Positions 12,501 to 24,100 of a stretch of 64,000 nucleotides of DNA are shown piece after piece. Position 1 is the stretch's first letter; each line of letters starts with the position of its first letter. A program made the translations under genes and the position numbers. The DNA is from Edaphochlamys debaryana (Eukaryota > Chlorophyta > Chlorophyceae > Chlamydomonadales). Below the pieces are notes generated by a model. It worked only from the letters and a program-made list of their open reading frames with translations. It had not been told where the DNA came from and ran no database searches. The DNA lies in contig JAEHOE010000114.1 of NCBI GenBank assembly GCA_016858145.1, positions 124,001-188,000 of the forward strand. The letters run 5' to 3'.

Positions 12501-13748
12501 GCCGCCCGCGGCCAAGCCCGCCCCGGTTGCGGCCGTGGCCAAGCCGGCGGCTGCCGCCAAGGCGCCCGCTGCTGGCGGGCGCGGGAAGAAGGGCGCGGCG
12601 GCTGTGCCGCCGCCGGCGCCTCTGCCCACCACCTCGCAGGACAGCGGGCAGCCCAGCCAGGACAGCAGCCGGCTACCCGACCCCGAGACGGCCGGCCTAG
12701 CGGCGCGCCTCGCTGGTGAGCTGTGAAGCAGGTCCCAAGGCAGACCCCTAGCGTTTCGGGCGCAGCCCCTCTGCTGCCTGAGGCTCTCCACACCATCACG
12801 AACTGACGCTCCGGCCATCTTCGCCTCCTCCCCAACCGTAGGCCGCATGCAGGCGCAGCTCAACATCGGCAAGGCCGCCGCGCCCGCGCCCGTGGTCGAC
12901 CTGCTGGACGACGAGGACGTCAGCTCGCCCGCGCCAGGGCCCAAGACCGCACCCGGCGCCAAGGTACGCTGCAGGCTGTGCCCTTGTCCGTGGCCGGGTT
13001 TGGCTGTAGGCCGTTGTGACCACTTTGCTGCTTGCTGGAGTTGTGATCGACACACCTGGGATGATTTTTGTCTGACGGCGCACACTGCCCCCCACAGAAG
13101 CCCGCCGCCAAGGGCCGCGGCGGCGCCAAGGCAGCTGCCGGGCCGGCTGGCAAACAGCCAGGTGCGTTGCTCTTTGCGGCCCCTGCAGCTTGTCATGCTT
13201 CGCATACCTGTACCCCTGTGCTCCCTCAAGCCGCAGCCTGAAACCAGATTACCCTTTTCCCGGTCCTCTTGCCCCACAGCCAAGCGCAAGGGCAAGAAGA
13301 AGGACGAGTCGTCTGAGGAGGAGGAGGCTTCGGAGAGCAGCGGCGAGGAGGAGACCTTCGAGCTGTCGGCGCCCTCGCCGGCCGTGGCGCCAAAGGTAAG
13401 CCTGCAGTCCAGAGTCAACCCGGAGTCGCACGGGCGTTGTTTCTGTAGCAAACTGTCCAACCGACCCTGCCTCCTCGACACCGCGTCCCATCGACCTCTG
13501 TGCTGCCCTCCTCGCAGGGCAAGAAGGGCCGCGTGGGCCCCTCGCCGCTGGGCATCAAGAACCTCTCCCGCACGGCCGGCGCAGCCGGCGGCGCCGCCGT
13601 GGCGGCCATGGCGCCGGTGCCGGAGGAGCGGCCGCAGCGCGCCCGCCGCGCCGCCGCTGCACCGGTCAAGTACGCCGCCGACAGCGCGTCCGAGAGCGGC
13701 AGTGACGGAGACCAGGACAAGGACTCGGACTTCGAGATCATGGACTAA
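3524..13748 (+). CDS. TOP2: DNA topoisomerase II (type IIA, ATP-dependent)
   Basis: Relaxes and decatenates nuclear DNA by passing one duplex through a double-strand break. Thirty-one exons close in phase to about 1,637 aa: 3524-3574, 3656-3979, 4171-4308, 4721-4905, 5127-5238, 5408-5479, 5671-5754, 5953-6026, 6217-6340, 6505-6682, 6840-6990, 7124-7223, 7309-7479, 7680-7869, 8066-8208, 8359-8484, 8711-9000, 9212-9364, 9518-9602, 9758-9856, 10097-10250, 10419-10543, 10753-10914, 11115-11230, 11423-11546, 11684-11770, 11953-12715, 12842-12963, 13098-13161, 13280-13395, 13518-13748. The GHKL ATPase shows EILVNAADNKVRD, NNGRGIPVE and GGRNGYGAKLANIFS; the Toprim domain shows LTEGDSAKALA, PLRGKLLNVREA and TDQDHDGSHIKGL; the catalytic Tyr is about residue 803 in DAASARYIYT. 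The last ~430 residues are a Lys/Ala/Pro tail with acidic Ser clusters (SDFEME, SDFEIMD), longer than in land-plant enzymes. Introns after 8484 and 9856 use GC donors. Confidence 0.97.
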
Positions 13749-14464
13749 GGCTGAGGGGCTGGCCAGGGCCCCCCTGCGCTCCACCCTGCTGGACGTTGGT
13801 GCCAACTGGGCTGCATGTGGGGTCCCCGCCGCGTGGGGACCGGCCGGATGAGGTGGGCGTCCAGCGGGCAGCGCCAGGGAGCGGGCATGCAGCTTGGCCG
13901 GTGGGTGTACGATGACAAGGCCCAGCAGGCTGGAGCAGGGAACCGCGCAGCCGCGATTCGCGTTGCAGGGGTGTGGCAGGGATGAAGGCAGGTCGGGCGA
14001 GGGAGGGGTGCAGGAGGCCTGGTACGTAAGGCGGGACAGGTTGTGATACTGGACCCAGCCGAGGCATTGGCTGTACTGCAGGGGCGACAAGGCAGGGGCG
14101 AGGGGTGATTGGGAGCGCAGCGCCTTGGCAGTGAGCTTGCCGAGGAGCGAAGCCCCAATATGGAAGCCGCCGTGAAGGGGTGTGCACGGTATGGACTAGG
14201 TTCTGACGCGCAGGCGTGTGCCGAAGCGTCGGGACTTGTAGGTGTACAGATAAGGTCAAGCGTGAACATGGGCGTTGGCCACTATGATACGATACAGCGG
14301 ATTGCCTATGCATGGATACGTTGATTGGATGAGGGCGTTGTGGAACCCCTTGCTGGTGTGGAGGTGAGGGCAGGCTGCAGAGCCAGCTCGGGTGGGAAGG
14401 GGTGGGGTCATGGGCAACCTACCGCAGGACTCTGCCTGTGCGTTGTCGAAGCCCTGCTTGTCGC

Positions 14465-14469
14465 TGTAA
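14465..14469 (+). terminator. Candidate poly(A) signal TGTAA of TOP2
   Basis: TGTAA about 720 nt after the TOP2 stop codon, a plausible 3' UTR length for a volvocine gene. Evidence is the motif and its position only. Confidence 0.4.
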
Positions 14470-14668
14470 GGGTGCCCGCGCAAACATGGTGCTGGTCTGA
14501 GCCCCCTTCGGAAAAGTAGGGCTCCCAGAGTGCAGCCCCTCCGGACTGTCATCGTGTCATCGTCAAGTTCCATTGTCCACAGTTCCCCTTCTCAGTCCGT
14601 TTCACCCGGCGACACTCCCTTCGGGGCCCCGGCCCAGCACGGCCCAGCCCTCGGGTGTAGAAGCAAAC

Positions 14669-14713
14669 AACGAAGCGAAGCGCTTGGTTGTGGCGTAGGG
14701 CGTGTTCCGCTGA
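14669..14713 (+). repeat. Dispersed 45-bp repeat, copy 1
   Basis: These 45 bases are identical to 44409-44453, about 30 kb away. Similarity extends a further ~15 bp upstream with mismatches (GGGTGTAGA...). The repeat contains the palindrome AAGCGCTT. Both copies lie in intergenic DNA, here downstream of TOP2 and there downstream of sulfotransferase paralog B. It is probably a fragment of a larger repeat family. Confidence 0.75.
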
Positions 14714-15193
14714 CTACGCAGACCTGTGGGGGGCTTACCGAGTGTTCGTCGTCGCCTGTGGATCGGGAGGGCCCGCGAGGGCACAGGGGCACGGGTCCCC
14801 GAGGTCCCGTCTCCCCAGCTTCCACGCGCCCACGCCAAACCCGCGCCGACCACGCCAGCAGAACACGCTGAGTAAATCGTGCACACAAGCGCATGCTTTC
14901 CACCTCAGTACGTCTCGGCAGCTGCGAGGGCCTCTCTGCCGCACCCAGCCTTTTGGTCGCGCGGGCGGAGTACAGCAGTGGACAGAACCAACGGGCCTCG
15001 CAACTTGGGCCCTGTGCTTGTTACCGCCTTCTGCAACCCCTGCGGGTTGTGCAAGGAGGGCAGGGCCACACATTTTGCTGCATACTAGCATACCTTGAGG
15101 CCATCGCGAAGCACATTTTGATAGCGCTTTCCAATAGCCTGCCTCAACATGCAGTAGCAGTCTGCTGCCCGTCAGGGCATTTAGCCCTGCGAA

Positions 15194-18100
15194 ATGAGCA
15201 CGCCCAGGGACGCCCCGGCCCCGAGCGGGTCGGGTGGAGGCAAGGTGCTGCTGGTTCACAGCCCCATGAAGCAGCGCTGGTGCATCGTGGCTCGTGGACC
15301 TGGAAGGTGCGATTCAGCTGCTGTCGCAGCGCAACGGCCCCGGTGTGCAGCAGGAGCGCAACCGCCTTTCGCTCTTGGCGCTCAGGAGCCAGACCCATGT
15401 GTTGCGGGTCTCGGACTACTCCGGGAAGCTGCAGTTCACGAGGACGAAGGGGTTGGACGTCTTCGAGAGCGAGGTAGGAGGTCAGCGCGGGCATGCGGGG
15501 ACGCAAGAGGCATTGTGCCCTCACGACCCGCGAACTCGCTACCGCAGGCGGCAGCCATGGAGCACATCAGGAGCCAGGATAACCCCATCCAGGTGCGGGG
15601 CCCGGACGTTCGGCCCGTCCGCGAGCAGGGCAGGACTCGAGGTCGGGCAGCTTGGAGCGCAGCTGCTGCCCGTCCCGAGACCCACAGACTCCGCCCAGCT
15701 CTCACCAGCTACCCCCCTCCCCCCTGCTCTCCGTGCGCCAGGTCATCGCATCAGCACCATACGTGCTGGGGTATGTGGTTATCGGGTCCTGGGGCCTGCT
15801 GCTCTTGGCGGAGAAGTTCCGCGTGTCGGCCACTCTGCCGGGAAACCACGAGGTCAAGACGATCACCAAGACGCAGTGGTTCCGGATCCCGCTCAACATC
15901 AACCCCTCCATGCAGTCCATGCAATCCATACAGGTAGCTAGGGGACCAAACCAAGATCCGGGGGGGTCCGGTCCACATGCAGTGCGCTGGGGGGACGCAC
16001 GTGGGGGCAGGGGGGCTGTAGCTGGCCTGCGCCCCCGATCATGCGCATTGGTTTACGGGCAGCTACCGCCTCCTTCAAGCACTCGCCTCATCCGCCCATA
16101 CGCGCATTCAAAGCCGTGGCTGCATGCCTGGAGATAGCATGATGCGCGGGCTCCCTGACCGCCCGTGGCCCTGGCCCTGTCATGTCATGCTTTTCGTGCG
16201 GTCCAGGCGGTGGATGCCGTACCCAAGGACGAGAGGGCGCTGAAGGACGAGATCGACCGCGGGATCGAGAAGATGCTGTCCTTCCCCATCGACGGTGAGG
16301 ACCGCATGAGACTGTTGCTTGCGTAGTGGGGTGGGGCGGGGTGGGGTGGGCGTTAACAACGGCCAGGCACCCTACCCCGCCTGGCCCGAGCGGCTCAACA
16401 AGCTGTGCAAGCTGACTGGGCGGCTTCGGCCTGCAAACTGGCCGACTCTGCACGGGCGACTCCTGGTCCGCTTCCTATGCACGCTCCCTCCACCTTGTCC
16501 GTGTCGCATGCCCCAACTGCCCCGACACCTCGTTCCTCCTTCCCTTTGGCGACTGCGCAGGCGCGCACTTCCTGTGCGACACGCTGGACATCACGCGGCC
16601 CTTCCCCTCCTACCGGCCCGTCAAGGAGCCGTCGTGGGACTACGTGTGGAACCGCTGGCTCTCGGCGCCCTTTCGGGACTTCGGCCTGGACTTCCTGTGC
16701 CCGCCGATGCTGCAGGTGCGAGGCTGGGCTGGGGAAAGCGAGGGGCGAAGCAACCGGACAAAAGGACGGAGCGGCAAGGCGGAGCGGGGCTTGGCACGCA
16801 CTTGCGGCTCGGCTTGCCCTTTAACAGGAGGCTGGGCAGCCGGAGGGGCCGGTGACGTTATTTAGCCGGTTGATGAAGTGAAGGCTGCCCTGGCAAATAA
16901 ACCCCGTGCTCAGGGCCTGTGCGAGTCTCGGCAGCTGGAGGACTTCGATGGGGCTAAGTGGTGGATGGCCTGCATCAGCCGCCGCGGCTGCCTGCACCCG
17001 GGCCCGCGCTACAAGGCGCGCGGCCTGAACGACTATGCGGAGCCGGGGAACGAGCTGGAGGTGGAGCAGGTGCGGGCACGGGGTGGGTTGGGGTGGGGCG
17101 TGGAGAGTGTGTTTGGGACGTGTGGTGTGGGGAGGAGGGGGCTGGGCAGCCTCCCATGTGGGTCGAGGCAGGGCAGCTGTGCGCCACGGGGAGGAGGGGC
17201 CTGGTGGGGGGCGGGGAGGCGGAGCGGTGACTTGGGCTGGTTTGCGTTTGGGGGTAGGTGGGGAAGTAGTGTGAGTGAGCGGCGGCGCATTACGCATCCG
17301 CGTCCAGACACCCGCCGGCGACTGTGCCCCGTCGGCGTTGGCGGGAGCCCTTTCGGGAGGGCGCTAGATTGACCCCATGCCATTCAGTAGATTATCCGTT
17401 GGCTGCTCTTACCTAGCCGGCCCCCGGATTGAGCCTGGACGGACACTCTTTGACAAGCCCCTACGCCCTGCTTTGTCCTGTGCCCCAAGCACCCGCCCGC
17501 GGCCGCCTCAGTCGCCGTGTGCGGGATACCCTTCCGGGAGGGCGCTAGAGCGACCCCATGCCATTCAGTAGATTATCCGTTGGCTGCTCTTACCTAGCCG
17601 GCCCTCGGACATGAGCCTGGACGGACATCTGAGCAACCCCTGACCCCACATACCTGCTTGCCTTGCCTTGTCCCGTGCCCCAAGCACCCGCCCGCGGCCG
17701 CCTCAGTCGCCGTGTGCGGGATACCCTTCCGGGAGGGCGCTAGAGCGACCCCATGCCATTCAGTAGATTATCCGCTGGCTGCTCTTACCTAGCCGGCCCC
17801 CGGACATGAGCCTGGACGGACACTCTTTGACAAGCCCCTACGCCCTGCTTTGTCCTGTGCCCCAAGCACCCGCCCGCGGCCGCCTCAGTCGCCGTGTGCG
17901 GGATACCCTTCCGGGAGGGCGCTAGAGCGACCCCATGCCATTCAGTAGATTATCCGTTGGCTGCTCTTACCTAGCCGGCCCCCGGACATGAGCCTGGACG
18001 GACACTCTTTGACAAGCCCCTACGCCCTGCTTTGTCCTGTGCCCCAAGCACCCGCCCGCGGCCGCCTCAGTCGCCGTGTGCGGGATACCCTTCCGGGAGG

Positions 18101-21100
18101 GCGCTAGAGCGACCCCATGCCATTCAGTAGATTATCCGTTGGCTGCTCTTACCTAGCCGGCCCTCGGACATGAGCCTGGACGGACATCTGAGCAACCCCT
18201 GACCCCACATACCTGCTTGCCTTGCCTTGTCCCGTGCCCCAAGCACCCGCCCGCGGCCGCCTCAGTCGCCGTGTGCGGGATACCCTTCCGGGAGGGCGCT
18301 AGAGCGACCCCATGCCATTCAGTAGATTATCCGCTGGCTGCTCTTACCTAGCCGGCCCCCGGACATGAGCCTGGACGGACACTCTTTGACAAGCCCCTAC
18401 GCCCTGCTTTGTCCTGTGCCCCAAGCACCCGCCCGCGGCCGCCTCAGTCGCCGTGTGCGGGATACCCTTCCGGGAGGGCGCTAGAGCGACCCCATGCCAT
18501 TCAGTAGATTATCCGTTGGCTGCCCTTACCTAGCCGGCCCCCGGACATGAGCCTGGACGGACATGTAAGCACCCACCTGGTCCCCAGCAACTCTCCACCG
18601 CACAGCCTTGTGTCCAAACTCGTCCCGCGCCCCCATCCCGCACTCATCGCACCACTGGCCGGAGGCAGTGCTGTGTAATGGTTTCAAATTCCTCCCTCGT
18701 CCCCGCTCAGCAACAAACCCTCCCTCCCCCCCACCAACCGGCCTGCAGGTCATCTGGCGGCAGCAGCACAAGGACGGCAGCCTGCTGTGGAGCCGGTACA
18801 CGTGGCGGCGCGGCAGCGCGCCGCTGTGGTGGGGCGTGTCGCTAAAAAACAACGGGATCGGCGAGGCGGAGATCAAGATCCGGCCCAACAACACGTTCCG
18901 CGGCTCCAAGCGGTGAGGCCGCGCTGCTGCTCATGGCGGAACCGCAACTTCTTGCGAGCCGCCCCTGGCACGTTTTCCGTGCCTCTATGTGTACTGCTTC
19001 TGACTAGTTCTCGTTTTCGTTCCGGGCGCACAGGTACGTGCGGAGGCTGCAGCGGCGCTACACGCCCCGCCCCGAGCTCGACCCGGAGCCGCCCTCTGCG
19101 GCGCCCGACGGCGACCCCAGCCGCCTGGTGCCCGTCACGTTCGTGTCCCTGCTGCGCAAGGGCCTGCCGGACCGGGACCGCTCGGAGGCCAAGCTGGCGG
19201 CCGCCTTCGACTTCGTGAGCTGGGCGAGCTGGCGGGAAGGGGCCCTGGCGAACATGCGTCACGGCATGAGGGGCCGTGCATGCATGATGGGTGTCGTCGT
19301 CGTGCCTGTCCGGCCCCTTCCCTCCCTAGTGCAACACTGCGACCCCGCCCCGCCCCCTTCCCTCTCGCTGCCTCGCTGCCTGTCCCGCCCCGCCCCCCTC
19401 CCCCCCACTCCAGCTGATCATGGCGCTCAAGAAGGAGCACAACCTGCCGCTCACCTACATCGCGCTGGACTGGCACGAGATGGACAAGCAGCTGGGGCAC
19501 GCGGGCATCGTGGAGGCCTTCTGGAACACGGTGGGCAGGGCCTCTGAGGGCCTCTGAGGGCGAGGGCGAGGGCGAGCAAGGCGTTCCCAGCGGCCGGGCT
19601 CACACGCCAAACCCTAAACGCTGCAGTTAGCGAGCCCGCTACGCTTGCTGTCTAGCTTCCATGCTGAGCCCCCTCCCGCTTACCACCCCTCATGGGTCCC
19701 CCAGGTCCGCAACGTGCTCCCCGGGGACGGCTTCGCGCTGGGCACGCTGGAGAAGGTGGGGCCGGACCACTCGGAGGTGCCGCTCGACTTCCTGGACACC
19801 CCCGGCTCCGGGGGCGGAGTCGGCGGGGGCGCCGCGGGCGGCCCTCCGCCCGGCGCGCCGCCGGGCGTCCCTGACGGCGGCTCTGGCATCGTGGCGCCCC
19901 GAGTGTCAGCCGCCGGCATCGGGTGGCGCGCGCACTGGCTCAAGCAGCAGCGGGGAATCACGCGGTACAACTGCGCTGACTCCCTGGACCGCACCAACGT
20001 GGGGTCGTTCTTTGGGGCGCTGCAGGTGGGTGGGGACGCGGAAGGCGGCGGGGAGGGGGAGGGCTGGGGAGGAGAAAGTGGAGGCAGGCAGCTGCTTGCG
20101 CCGAGCGGCCTCCGGGCTGGCAGAGGGTGCGGAATGGCTCAGCGTGGGGGCTTGCAGGACGTGGTAGCGTGAAGAGAGAAAGATGGCATGCATAGCAGGC
20201 TCTCTGGGAGCACGACTCGCCAGTGCAAGTGCGAGGAGGCCGCCTGCGCATGACACGCCAGAACTCATCTCCACAGGGTAGCCTTCCTGCTTCCACCTCC
20301 CCTCCATCCCTCCGACCTCCACCTCCACCTCCCCTTGTCCCCCCCCCCCAACGTCCCCAGGTGCTCATCGAGCAGTGCCGGGAGGTGGACATCGCCATCG
20401 CCCGGGTGCGGCCCTCCACGGAGCAGACCCTGGCGTCGCGCGCGGCCGCCCGTGACCCGCGGGTCCTCATGGGCCGCAACTCCAACAACGGCTCGGCAGC
20501 GGCCGGCGGCGGCATGCCCGCGGTGGCCCAGTCCTTCTCCGTGGGCATGAACCCCTTCGCATCGGCGATGGGCACGGGGTCCTTCATCGGAGGCGCTCGG
20601 GGCGCCCCATCGGGCGGCAGCATGTTTGAGAAGCTCGGCAAGCAGGTGCGCGGTGGGGGCGTGGGCGGCGGATGTGGGGGCGTGGGCGCAGTGCTCCTCA
20701 ATAGCGAGCAGGAGCGGGGGGGTCAGGGGGTACCGGCACGGGCCTCAACCGCTGCTGTCTGGTGGGCGCTGGGGAGCACCGGCTGCGCGGGTTGTTGGGG
20801 ACCAGCAAGGGGGCGAGCCACTCACCGCGCACTCACCGCTTTTTCGACGGTGAGGTTTAAGCTCCCTCCCTTGTTCCCTCAACCTCCCTCCATATGGTTC
20901 CTTCCCCCCAGGTGGCCAGCGGCATCAACACCATGATGGGCGACTCCAGGAGCCCCATGCGCGGCACCAACGTACCCTCCACCGCCAGCCCGGCCAGCTC
21001 CTCGGGTCCGCCCTCGGGGGCGGGGGGCATGGGCGTCGCCGCCGCGGCGGCCGCCGCCCTGGGCGGAGTGTCCCCCATGCCCATCTCTCGCTCCACCACG

Positions 21101-24100
21101 GGACCCCTGCCCGTGGCCGGCACGGAGGTGGTGGGAGTCACGGGGGGCGACGTGCTGGCGAAGAAGATTACCATCGCGCCGGACGGGCTGCCGCTGCCGC
21201 CGGTGGGGCCGGGCTTGGCTGGGCCGCAAGGGCAGGGTGGGGTTAGGCGCAAGTGCTGGGCGTGGCTCAATGAAGAAGGGAGTGGGGGTCCTGGCTGCGT
21301 TTCGCGGGCGTCGCGATGGCGTCAGCCTGTTCGGTGGCTCAAACGGATCGAGGAGGCGCGTACCTACGTTGCTTGCCCCAGACCCTGCATAATTCCGCGC
21401 CCATGACGCCTTCCGTCTCACACCACACCGCACCAAAGCGTCCCTAGCTAACGCAAGCCGCCGCTAACAACCTCTTGCCCTCCACTGAACTCGCGCCCCG
21501 CCTTAGGGCTGGGAGGCCAAGATCGACAAGACCTCGAACCGCATCTTTTACGTGGACCACAACAGCCGCTCCACCACCTGGGAGCGACCGCCCGTGCCGG
21601 CCTCGGGCCGGCTCTCCTCCGACGCACTCGCAACCGTGTTCCAGCCGGGGTCGGGGCCCTCGGGCCAGCACCCGGCCGTTCTGGGCGCGGCGCACAGCGC
21701 CGGGCAGGCGGCGGGCGGCTCGGCGCATGGCCCCTCGGGCCTGGGCCCTGGGCACGCAGGGCAGGCGCAGCATGCACCGCACGGGCACCACAGCCGGGGG
21801 TACAGCATGGACGTGCGGAGCAGCATGTCGGTCAGCGTGGCGGGACCGGGGGGCATGTCGGCGGGCGCGCTGGCTGGCTTGGCCATGGGCGCGGGCGGCG
21901 GCGTGCCGTCGACGTCCGTGACGCCGCGGGCAGGCACGGGTGCGTGGGCCGTAGGGCGTCAGGGCGGGGCTGGGATGGAGCGGGGCAGGGCGGGGCGGCG
22001 GAAGCCGCGGAAAGAGGACGAGCGCAGGCAAGGCGTGTGAAGGCGGGGGCCGAGTACACGCAGTGCACCAGCTTGCTTGGCCCCAACCCTGAACCCCCCG
22101 TCGCATGGCTTATCATCCGCAGATTCGCCCGGGGAGCTGGGCAACGTGCGGGCGGGCCACACGGGCGGTTCGGCGCACAACCGAAACGACGGAGGCGACC
22201 CAGGTGAGACCTGGGGGGTTACTTGTGCTCCTGTCAAACCTGCACGAGCTCATGCATTCGTAAGCGCCCAGACACCCGCCGGCGACTGTGCCCAGTCGGC
22301 GTTGGCGGGAGCCCTTTCGGGAGGGCGCTAGAGTGACCCCATGCCATTCAGTAGATTATCCGCTGGCTGCTCTTACCTAGCCGGCCCCCGGACATGAGCC
22401 TGGACGGACACTCTTTGACAAGCCCCTACGCCCTGCTTTGTCCTGTGCCCCAAGCACCCGCCCGCGGCCGCCTCAGTCGCCGTGTGCGGGATACCCTTCC
22501 AGGAGGGCGCTAGAGCGACCCCATGCCATTCAGTAGATTATCCGCTGGCTGCTCTTACCTAGCCGGCCCCCGGACATGAGCCTGGACGGACACTCTTTGA
22601 CAAGCCCCTACGCCCTGCTTTGTCCTGTGCCCCAAGCACCCGCCCGCGGCCGCCTCAGTCGCCGTGTGCGGGATACCCTTCCGGGAGGGCGCTAGAGCGA
22701 CCCCATGCCATTCAGTAGATTATCCGTTGGCTGCCCTTACCTAGCCGGCCCCCGGACATGAGCCTGGACGGACACTCTTTGACAAGCCCCTACGCCCTGC
22801 TTTGTCCTGTGCCCCAAGCACCCGCCCGCGGCCGCCTCAGTCGCCGTGTGCGGGATACCCTTCCGGGAGGGCGCTAGAGCGACCCCATGCCATTCAGTAG
22901 ATTATCCGTTGGCTGCCCTTACCTAGCCGGCCCCCGGACATGAGCCTGGACGGACACTCTTTGACAAGCCCCTACGCCCTGCTTTGTCCCGTGCCCCAAG
23001 CACCCGCCCGCGGCCGCCTCAGTCGCCGTGTGCGGGATACCCTTCCGGGAGGGCGCTAGAGCGACCCCATGCCATTCAGTAGATTATCCGTTGGCTGCTC
23101 TTACCTAGCCGGCCCCCGGACATGAGCCTGGACGGACATCTGAGCACCCATCCCTAGCGAGTCCCTACCGCACAGCCTTGCTCCCAGATTCGTCCCGCGC
23201 CCCCATTCCCCACTCGCCGCACAACTGCCTCTGCTCCCACCCCTCACTCTCCATACACGCTGTTCTCGCTCGACTACACGCCCGACCCACGCACCCACCC
23301 CCCCACCGCCCGCCCGCAGACGACCGCAACGAGCCCCTGACGCCCTGGTGCATGCTGCGCTCGGGCAAGGTGGCGCCCATCAGCCGCCGCATCCACCCCG
23401 AGGCGCTCTCCGTGCTGGCGGAGCTCTTCCTGGTCAACGGCGACATGTGCGCATGGCTCTACACGGGCTCGCAGGTGGGGGCGCGGGCCGGGCCGGGGAC
23501 AGGCCGCGCCGCATGGCTTGCTGATGTGGCCTAGACGCCTAGACCGTCCAGGCTTGGGTGACGGGGCCGCGTGTCTGTAATGGGTGGGTGGTGCGGACGT
23601 GGGCTGCTGGGCGGTCGACGCCTTGTCACCTGGCCACGGCCTACGCGTACTCATGTGCAGGCCAAGGCAGTGTGGGTCCAGCGCTGCGCCGAGGCGCGGC
23701 GGCGGGGCTGAGGGCTTGCAGGGGCTTGACACTCGTTTGATCGTGCTGCCGCCACAACCCGTCCGCACCTCGCCCTCAGGCCATGCACTCGGAGCGGATC
23801 CTGATCTTCGAGCCCGAGAACTCCAAGCTGCGCAAGGCCGGCGTGGGGTCGTACGGCAACACGTTGGTGGCCATCAAGCGGCGGTACAACAACGTGGTTG
23901 TGGACAAGGTCAAGCAGGAGATGATCGAGGTGCGCTCGCTGGCCTCGTGCTTTCGCTGGAGGGCTCGCCCTTGACTGGAGCCCTCGTCGTTCACTAGAGG
24001 GCTTGACCGGCCCGTCCTTGGCTTGGCGTGGCGGCGGCTTGGAGTTGTGGTGGTTTTGGGGGGAGAGGCGCTTTGGCTTGCCGCTGTTGCTAGAGGCCCC

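Larger units (their letters stand above)
13749..15193. other. 3' flank of TOP2 and 5' flank of the SAC9-like gene
   Basis: No gene recognised. The minus-strand ORFs here are Pro/Arg-rich and match nothing. A TGTAA lies at 14465-14469. One copy of a 45-bp dispersed repeat is at 14669-14713. The remainder should be TOP2 3' UTR and the promoter of the next gene. Confidence 0.6.

Noticed and set aside
11796..14090. 764-residue minus-strand ORF opposite the TOP2 C-terminal exons
   Set aside because: It is Ala/Gly/Ser-rich antisense of the Lys/Ala/Pro tail, spans several TOP2 introns and matches no family; a GC-bias shadow.
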